Shown here piece after piece: positions 60,373 through 64,000 of a DNA stretch of 64,000 bases. The notes beneath the pieces were generated by a model. The model was given only the letters and a program-made list of their open reading frames with translations. It had not been told where the DNA came from and made no database searches. Source of the DNA: Amoebidium appalachense (Eukaryota > Ichthyosporea); assembly GCA_963693365.1 (NCBI GenBank), contig CAVNZM010000017.1, forward strand, positions 6,076,001 through 6,140,000. The letters are read 5' to 3'. Positions within the stretch are counted from its first letter, which is position 1; every line of letters begins with the position of its first letter. The translations under genes were made by a program, and so were the position numbers.

Positions 60373-60787
60373 GGGTTTCGTTGACGAGGTGAATGGGTCG
60401 AAGTTCTCGGATATACTTTGGCGATGACCCGCCCCCCTGAGGCCTACTAGTAGGATGGGCTCTGCCGCGAGTTGTTATGCATACTCTTAACGGTTACTGT
60501 ATGATTTGCCAGATCAATTATTCTGCATCGTGTTAACGTTGTCCGCTGTTTATGAGTACTTCGTACCTTATGACGCTTCCCCCGACCCCTTAGCGTCGTA
60601 TATACGCGGGCTAAGGGGTCGAAACTCAGACGCAATTGATGACTTGGGCCCTCCCTGAGGATGGGCTCTGCTTATGACGCATACTGTGCGCATGGCTGAT
60701 GCTGCATACTTGAATGTTTGCCTTTGCATGTGTCCTGCACCATGCTTCTCATCGTGTATGCGTACTTCGTACTGTGTTCCGCATTCA

Positions 60788-60795
<8 letters not shown>
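60373..60795 (+). repeat. Dispersed repeat A, copies 2 and 3 in tandem
   Basis: Copy 2 (60373-60590) starts GGGTTTCGTTGACGAGGTGA and includes GGATGGGCTCTGCC, ATGCATACTCTT, TGCATCGTGTTAACG and GTACTTCGTACC. Copy 3 (60600-60795) includes GGGTCGAAACTCAGACG, GAGGATGGGCTCTGCTTATG, GCATACTG and GCGTACTTCGTACTG, then GCATTCAAAC and a C-run. Both match the minus-strand copy at 30920-31090. The constant 3' CAAAC plus C-run end is notable. Confidence 0.75.
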
Positions 60796-60830
<35 letters not shown>

Positions 60831-60834
60831 CCCC

Positions 60835-62006
<1,172 letters not shown>

Positions 62007-62134
62007 CTATTGACTGGCTGGCCACTGCAGCAGCAACCCATCGTAGCCCAACTCCACATGTGGCCCCTTGGTGCCGGTCTCGGCTTTGGCTGCTTCGTTG
62101 CCCTCAGTGTGCCCAACTGGCGAGAAGGGTGGGT

Positions 62135-62200
<66 letters not shown>

Positions 62201-62236
62201 TAGTGGGGAGGGGGCTAGCGGTAAGGACTTGCGTGT

Positions 62237-62323
<87 letters not shown>

Positions 62324-62521
62324 TTTTTGTGTGTTTGAGGGGGGGGGGGGGAGGAGAGAGAGAGAGAGAGGGGGGGGGGGGGGGGGGGCTAGTGCAATAC
62401 AAATGAGAAGGTTTTTTGGAAAACAAACAACTCCATGCACCTTTTGCAAGACACACAATAAGTAGGTGCCAAAAGTAGAGCCCCTCCTCAGCAGAGGCCC
62501 AAATCACCCCCGGAAAGAAAA

Positions 62522-62558
<37 letters not shown>

Positions 62559-63068
62559 GTGCACGCGTAGATTCGGCCTAAAGTAGTATTACAGTGACAC
62601 AACCAACTATCAGCGACTCTCACATTTGGACTAGTCGACATAATGAAGATACGAAAAATCGAACAAACAGAAGAGTGTGAAACTAAGTCATCCACAGTAA
62701 CCAAGCTTCATGTGGTGGTGGTATTTATGTGTGGGGGAGAAGTTGAGATGTGTTACAGAATACACTCGCAAAGCACACATAGAGTATGCATGATAAGCAC
62801 AGCCCATTCTTAGGGGCGGGTCCAAGTAATCCATGGGGAAGGGGGGAGGGAGGGAGGGAGGGTGTCTGTGTCTGCGTGTGTGTGTGTGTGCCGGGGAGGG
62901 GGGGGGTATTTGGCACGTACTTGCATGGTTCATGCCGATAAGATAGACCTGTTTTGGGGGAGGGCTGATACTCTGCGCCACAGCCACCGACTGGGGGAGG
63001 GTCAGGTGGGACCCATGCAGGGGGGATAGACGCAGCATGTCAAGAAACACTATTTCACTGCCATGCAT
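62007..63068 (-). CDS. MBL-fold metallo-hydrolase, last two exons (5' partial)
   Basis: The exon at 63068-62921 (acceptor tcaccaag, donor GCAA|gtacgt) encodes [20 protein letters not shown] then [20 protein letters not shown] and GMNHA. The exon at 62116-62007 (acceptor cgccag) continues [20 protein letters not shown] and [10 protein letters not shown] to a stop. Phase 1 closes across the junction. The layout (V-x-D-x-LR, then LSLDQAL-like, then PK-x-x-YLI-G-M-x-H, then V-x-L-x-YDGL at the end) is that of the C-terminal part of PhnP-like metallo-beta-lactamase-fold phosphodiesterases and their eukaryotic relatives. The family's usual T-H-x-S-H-D block is altered to I-G-M-N-H-A. Metal-binding motif HxHxDH would be upstream, outside the window. 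The exon could start further right than 63068. Confidence 0.7.
62117..62920 (-). other. Intron of the MBL-fold gene with decayed repeat A copies
   Basis: It carries an A-run/G-run pair (62136-62198), a GT microsatellite (62232-62325), G-runs, and decayed minus-strand copies of repeat A around 62473-62512 and 62685-62835 (AGCCCATTCTTAGGGGCGGG). Sense-strand composition is pyrimidine-rich throughout. Confidence 0.6.
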
Positions 63069-63578
63069 CTTGGTGAGTGTCTGTGTGTACGTGTTAATGT
63101 GTGTGTGTGCATGTACGTGTATGTATGTGTATGTGTGTGTGTGTTCGTGTGCGTGGGGGGAGGGGGGGGAGGGGTGTGTGTGTGTGTGTGTACGTGTGTG
63201 TGCGTGTGCAAATGTGTCTGTGTGTGTGGGGGAGGGGGGGGAGGGGGGGGGGGAAAGAGAGGGGGGAGTGGGGGGGGGGGGGGGGGGGGGGAGGGTTATG
63301 GCAGTTAGGCAGACATTGACAGACAAACCTCCCCCCCCCCCCCCCCCCCCCCCCCCCACCCCCCCCCCCCCCCCCCAAAAAAAAACAAAAAAAAAACAAA
63401 CAAAACACCGCCACCACAACAACACACCCAAAAATCAAACCTAAAGAAACAAAGCAAACCAAAAAGATACCAAAGTTGCTTAAAGCTCTTAAAGTCATAC
63501 CTAAAACCAGCATCCCACCATGATTGTATGCCATCATATATCATGGTATTCCCACACCCAACCCTTCGGGCACATCCC

Positions 63579-63631
<53 letters not shown>

Positions 63632-63880
63632 CGCCCAGACAACCAAACCCACCCACACCCACACACCCACACGTTAGTAACATCCACATACACACACACA
63701 AACTGAACAAAGCAAACAAACCCAGGAAAAGACAACAAAAACAAACATGCAAACAAAAACCGTACGACCACCGCCACCATCATTAAACTTCACATCGTTC
63801 ACACTCTTAACCTCAACACCCCAAACATAACTGCTTTCCCCCTTGATTCCCCATCTGTTCTGTTTTCCTCCTGTTCTCCC
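63069..63880. other. Right flank, repeat-rich
   Basis: GT tracts, G-runs, C-runs at 63331-63376 and 63581-63629 and AAC-rich sequence; no exon identified. Upstream exons of the MBL-fold gene are expected here or beyond the window. Confidence 0.5.
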
Positions 63881-64000
63881 TCTTATCCCTTCCTATTCTC
63901 ATTCCATTTCCCTGTTTTCCCTTCCTATTCTCATTCTATTCCCCTGCTATCCCGTCTTATTCTCATTCTATTCCCCTGTTATCCCGTCCTATTCTCATTC
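63880..64000 (+). repeat. Minisatellite, ~32-bp unit, running off the window
   Basis: Units of the form TCCTATTCTCATTCTATTCC plus CCTGTTATCCCG repeat about four times to the window end, with small variants (TTTTCCCT, GCTATCCCG, TCTTATTC). The array probably continues to the right. Confidence 0.85.

Overview
The window is nuclear DNA of a eukaryote. Genes on both strands are split by GT-AG introns, and the non-coding DNA is saturated with long poly-G/poly-C runs and (GT)n, (CA)n and (GA)n microsatellites. Gene content mixes animal-type domains (trypsin-like protease, animal haem peroxidase, KCTD-type BTB with a WD-like propeller) with a lipoxygenase and a small DUF861-type cupin. A unicellular holozoan, an alga or another protist would fit; the sequence does not settle the lineage. 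Most apparent long ORFs, such as Pro/His-Thr/Cys-Val/Gly-rich ones, are simple repeats read as protein.

Layout: 0.4-9.6 kb (+) holds the 3' eleven exons of a membrane-anchored lipoxygenase. 10.7-14.4 kb (+) and 33.8-28.3 kb (-) hold two inverted copies of one BTB/propeller gene, promoter included. The + copy is clearly broken and the - copy has a single frameshift. Between them, on the minus strand, lie a two-exon cupin (16.4-18.8 kb) and a seven-exon trypsin-like serine protease (20.7-24.6 kb). An intronless secreted haem peroxidase sits at 35.7-37.6 kb (-). From 37.9 to 52.3 kb is a long gene-poor tract with microsatellites, possible transposon remnants and a few orphan exons (47.5-48.1 and 50.7-50.9 kb, both minus). 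52.4-59.3 kb (+) is a complete twelve-exon type I membrane protein of 768 residues with a repeated G-V-V-D-L-S-K motif. The right edge carries the last two exons of an MBL-fold metallo-hydrolase (62.0-63.1 kb, minus).

The exon models were assembled by hand from splice sites and reading phase. All phases close for the lipoxygenase, protease, cupin and type I membrane protein. For the MBL gene the single junction in the window closes.

The most unusual feature is in the introns. Many begin with GT-repeat and G-run blocks and end with C-run and CA-repeat blocks, so their two ends could pair as long (GU)n-(AC)n and G-C stems. The other main observations are the inverted, decaying BTB gene pair with a conserved E2F-like/CCAAT promoter, a lipoxygenase with membrane segments and altered iron-ligand positions, a trypsin-like protein with no recognisable catalytic Asp, and the uncharacterised repeat-bearing receptor-like protein. 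No operon-like or defence-like gene cluster was seen.
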